NCBI GenBank assembly: GCA_037952775.1
Contig: JBANAY010000004.1
Location: 1,054,001-1,118,000, forward strand
Direction: 5' to 3'
Length of the DNA stretch: 64,000 nt
Source of the DNA: Clonostachys chloroleuca
Lineage: Eukaryota; Ascomycota; Sordariomycetes; Hypocreales; Bionectriaceae
In this document: in pieces, positions 61,381-64,000 of the stretch
How the letters are laid out: the number at the start of each line of letters is the position of its first letter
How positions within the stretch are numbered: the stretch's first letter is position 1
Position numbers and translations under genes: made by a program
The notes under the pieces: generated by a model
The model's database searches: none
Seen by the model: the letters and a program-made list of their open reading frames with translations, nothing else
Told to the model about the DNA's origin: nothing

Positions 61381-63142
61381 CTACTTCTCAAGCTCCGCTA
61401 TCTGGTATTTCCAATACCCCTCCCGCACGGGATCCCACTTCGCTGCCAGCCGCTCCAGGCAGAGCTTGGCCTTCTCCTTATCTCCCTTGGCCTTGTATAT
61501 CTCCGCCAGCAGATCGAGGGCGTGGGAGCTCTTCACGTCCTCGCTCTCCTCGCCCAGCCCAGACACAAACTGCTCAGTGAACTCGTCCAACGTGGTAAAG
61601 TCTCGTCCGCTCTTGACCAGAACGCCACGGAGGTAGTTCCAGCTGGACTGGTTCTGCGGCGCGAGGGCGATCTTCTCCTTCGCGTAGGCGAGCTCGCGAT
61701 CGATCGTGGCGGTGGACACCTTGAGGTCCGTGGCCGTGGGTAGCGAGCCCGGGGTGGCCTCCCTGGGGTTGGAGAAGACGACGAAGAAGCGGTGGGACCA
61801 CGCCGAGTTGTTGCGGACGTCGTCCTCGATCATGTTCTGAGCGGCACCGAGCTCGGCGGGCGTCCAGAGCTCGAGCTTGCCCACGAGGTACTGGCGGTAG
61901 GACCAGACGTGGTAGTTCTTCGTATCCTCCTCCAGGATGCGGGAGATGAAATCGGTCTCCGACTTGGCGAGCTTCTTGACAGATACTGGGTCTGACGAGA
62001 TGGAGGGGAGATAGTAGTCGAGGAGGAGCTGGCGGTGGTGCCAGATCTGGTAGTTCTTGAGGTTCTGCAGAGCCACCCTGTTGAGCCACTCTATCTCATC
62101 AAGGATGGGCAGCTCGAGAGCCTTGACGATTCTGAAGCGGTACAGCCAAACTGTGTAATGCGCTGGGTTCATGTTAATAACCAGCTGCGTTAGACGAAGG
62201 CACCGCTCGGATAGCTCCTCAGTAGCCATGACAGCACGAAGGTAGGATACAGCTGTGAATACACGTTAGCTCCTCCAAGTCACAGGATATCGAGAGACAC
62301 GGAAACAGAGGATAAAAACAAGATTCATTTGAATAAAATGTTACGCACCCTCGGCATAGTCATCTGGGTAGGCGATACGAGCTAGAGCATCTTCGGGCTC
62401 AGCCTGAGGAATGGGCACCACATCATCCCACTTGGGGTCCTGGGCGAGCGGCCCGATGATCTTCCCATACAGTTCCTTTCGTAGGACCGCCATGGCTGCC
62501 CTCGTCGACTTTTCTTCCGCGACGTCCTCTGCCGGGAGCTCGGAACCCTCCTTGCGCGCCTTGTCTCTCTTGGCGAGGAACCGGTGGTGCACGATGTCGA
62601 GCGCTGCGAGGCGGGCCTGCTTCAGGCTCCGCTCCTCAAACTCGGCAAGCCTGTAGGTGTCAAGCTGGCGGCCCTGTCTGTCGTGGCCCCAATCGTAGTT
62701 TCGGCGTAGGCGGCGGATGGGGAGGTTCTCCTTTGAAACCTGCTTCCAGTACTCGCGTTCGGCCTTGGTGGAGAGCGGCACCCTGTCCTGGGAGACGGGG
62801 ATGATGAGCTGCGCGTGGCTGTAGGTCTTCTTCTCCGCGGGCGTCAGGGCGGCCAGGCCTGCTTCTTCGCAGCGCTTCTGGAGGATATTGGTCTTGTAGA
62901 AGCGCTGGGTGGAACGCTCGCCGACGGTCTCGGGGGTGGCTCGGCTGCAAGGCGGGATTGGGCAAAATGTCAGCGATAATGCGAGGCTAGGTAGGTGGAC
63001 GAGAAAGCAGAGCCTTTGCTGTGCGTTGCTGTTGCTCGACTGTTTACGGCTGGCTTGCGAGCACGAGGTGGAGCATTGGGGCCTGACCTTTTGACTCTGG
63101 GATGGGGGCCGCCTTGGAGCTGGCTTTTGACTTGGGTGCCAT
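61381..63142 (-). CDS. ram2: protein farnesyltransferase/geranylgeranyltransferase-I alpha subunit with long N-terminal extension
   Basis: The alpha subunit common to both CaaX prenyltransferases, acting on Ras/Rho proteins and a-factor-type pheromones. Minus-strand exons: 63142-63088, 62939-62349 and 62252-61381 (505 residues). The usual protein starts at about DPKWDDVVPIPQAEPEDALA and passes across the last intron (YAE/AVSYLRAVMATEELSERC) into five PFTA repeats: NPAHYTVWLYR, KNYQIWHHRQLLL, KNYHVWSYRQYL, NNSAWSHRFFVV and NQSSWNYLRGVL. Upstream, in the same frame, lie about 180 extra residues (TPETVGERSTQRFYKTNILQ, TKAEREYWKQVSKENLPIRR, LAEFEERSLKQARLAALDIV). The first intron needs the acceptor at 62940, five bases beyond a better CAG, to keep frame. 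Family members are normally 320-350 residues, so the extension is odd: a fused neighbour or a clade-specific domain. Confidence 0.85.
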
Positions 63143-63738
63143 TCTACTCTTTTGGTGGGCAGATGCGAGGTTGTCCTAGTTCCCTACCAGGGAAGAGGGG
63201 ACCTCAGTTCGGAGTGTGAGCAACAGGTGTCAATGGCGGGGAGCTCGACCGGTGCTAGACTTGTGTTGGTTTGGTGCATGGCAGATGGGTCCTTGGCCTG
63301 GAGTTGCCCCGCCATGATCGTCCACTGGAAGATATTGTTCTTGGTGAAAGCACAAACCATGGATAGTTCGATTTAGTAATAAGGCCAGTGGTGACACAGG
63401 GAGAATGTTCGCTAGTTATGTTGTTCCTCAATCAAGACTGTGCCATCCAAACCCTCGTTTAGTATTGTCCTTTCCTTCTTTGTCGCAGGAAATCTAAGGT
63501 ATCTAGTTGAAATGGAAGCTTTAATTCAAGCTAATCGCCCTACCACTGCCGCAACCTAGGCCATCGTCTGCCTCGATGGCTGAGATCCGTTCCCTTTACC
63601 CAATAACCCCAAATTCTGAATACTTTGAAATTTTGACTCCCAGTGCTCCAAGTATGCGGGCTTGTCTTGTGCTCAAGCAGCTCCTGGCCCTCAAACACAT
63701 GCCCTTCCTTCCTTCAGTCTCGTGATGTGTTGCCATAT
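63143..63738. other. intergenic
   Basis: Upstream region of the prenyltransferase subunit gene and the 3' flank of the partial gene. No gene supported. Confidence 0.5.
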
Positions 63739-64000
63739 TTATAAGGCCCTGAAGTTTTGGGACATGATAAGGCAGCGCTTGACGCCCCTGGGGGGATTTC
63801 GCTGCAAAGCCTCCCAATTCGGAACGAGGACAAAGGTCTCGTTGAACATCTTTTGTGGCGCTTCCTTTCCCTTTCCGTACTGGACTCTACCCATCACGGT
63901 CACGATGATACTCATGCGGGCACCACTCTTTTCGGCTTTGTTTCCGTCGTAGATATTCTCGGGGGCGTTGTATTGAAAGGAGGGATTGAGGACGTGGGTG
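63739..64000 (-). CDS. 3' end of a gene, possibly NTF2-like, cut by the window edge
   Basis: From base 63999 the minus strand is open for 86 codons to TAA at 63741-63739. The peptide reads THVLNPSFQYNAPENIYDGN, then SGARMSIIVTVMGRVQYGKG, MFNETFVLVPNWEALQ and RGVKRCLIMSQNFRAL. The alternation of strands and the ending FNETFVLVPN...CLIMSQNFRAL resemble the last strands of an NTF2-like domain in fungal nuclear-transport-factor-type proteins. The start and any upstream exons lie beyond 64000. Codon choice and the consistent frame support coding; the family call is tentative. Confidence 0.55.
   Translation of the reverse strand, partial: THVLNPSFQYNAPENIYDGNKAEKSGARMSIIVTVMGRVQYGKGKEAPQKMFNETFVLVPNWEALQRNPPRGVKRCLIMSQNFRAL

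Overview
The window is a 64 kb piece of a filamentous ascomycete chromosome, most likely from Eurotiomycetes (Aspergillus/Penicillium relatives). The evidence is many short spliceosomal introns (about 50-150 bp, GT-AG with CTAAC-like branch points), genes on both strands about 2-3 kb apart, CT-rich promoters, and typical mould genes: hapX with four cysteine-rich regions, an agdC-type GH31 alpha/beta-glucosidase, a KDM5/KdmB-type demethylase, a PrpA-type PARP and binuclear-zinc-cluster regulators. No operons, transposons, CRISPR arrays or convincing tRNA genes are visible. The set is mostly housekeeping; there is no secondary-metabolite cluster.

Left third (1-22.6 kb): the 3' part of a KDM5-type H3K4 demethylase (+), GTP cyclohydrolase I (-) divergent from TAF11 (+), a PIG-L de-N-acetylase (+), a secreted SurE-like phosphatase (+), mitochondrial ribosomal protein uL1m (+), COG2 (-), the iron regulator hapX (+) behind a 1.8 kb divergent promoter, then a gene-poor 4.2 kb stretch.

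Middle (22.6-45.8 kb): a 1,796-residue fungal protein of unknown function (+), agdC (+, eight exons), a small one-helix membrane protein (+), a DHCR24-like FAD oxidoreductase (-), the DEAD-box helicase HAS1 (-), a small secreted four-cysteine protein (-), a nitronate monooxygenase ending in a peroxisomal SRL tripeptide (-, frame broken), an unknown acidic fungal protein (-), an easily missed two-exon 83-residue membrane protein (-) and ribosomal protein eL38 (+, four exons).

Right third (45.8-64 kb): a decayed gene with two nonsense codons and at least three frameshifts (-), a regulator with two tandem Zn2Cys6 clusters (+), PARP (-, one GC-AG intron, one homopolymer frameshift), an F-box-type protein (-), mevalonate kinase (+, homopolymer frameshift), the shared farnesyl/geranylgeranyltransferase alpha subunit with a long N-terminal extension (-), and the 3' end of a possible NTF2-like gene (-) cut by the window edge.

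Functional links are loose. Mevalonate kinase (isoprenoid supply) and the prenyltransferase alpha subunit (isoprenoid use) are convergent neighbours. Three otherwise intact conserved genes (mevalonate kinase, PARP, nitronate monooxygenase) each carry one small indel in a C run or GC repeat. Because mevalonate kinase is essential in fungi, consensus-sequence errors are the simplest explanation. The lesion pattern at 46.4-47.7 kb is different and looks like real gene decay.

I found no clearly new biological system. The best leads are the tandem zinc-cluster regulator, the extended prenyltransferase subunit, the unrecognised 83-residue protein, the pseudogene, and the upstream reading frames that overlap the start codons of hapX and of the 1,796-residue gene.
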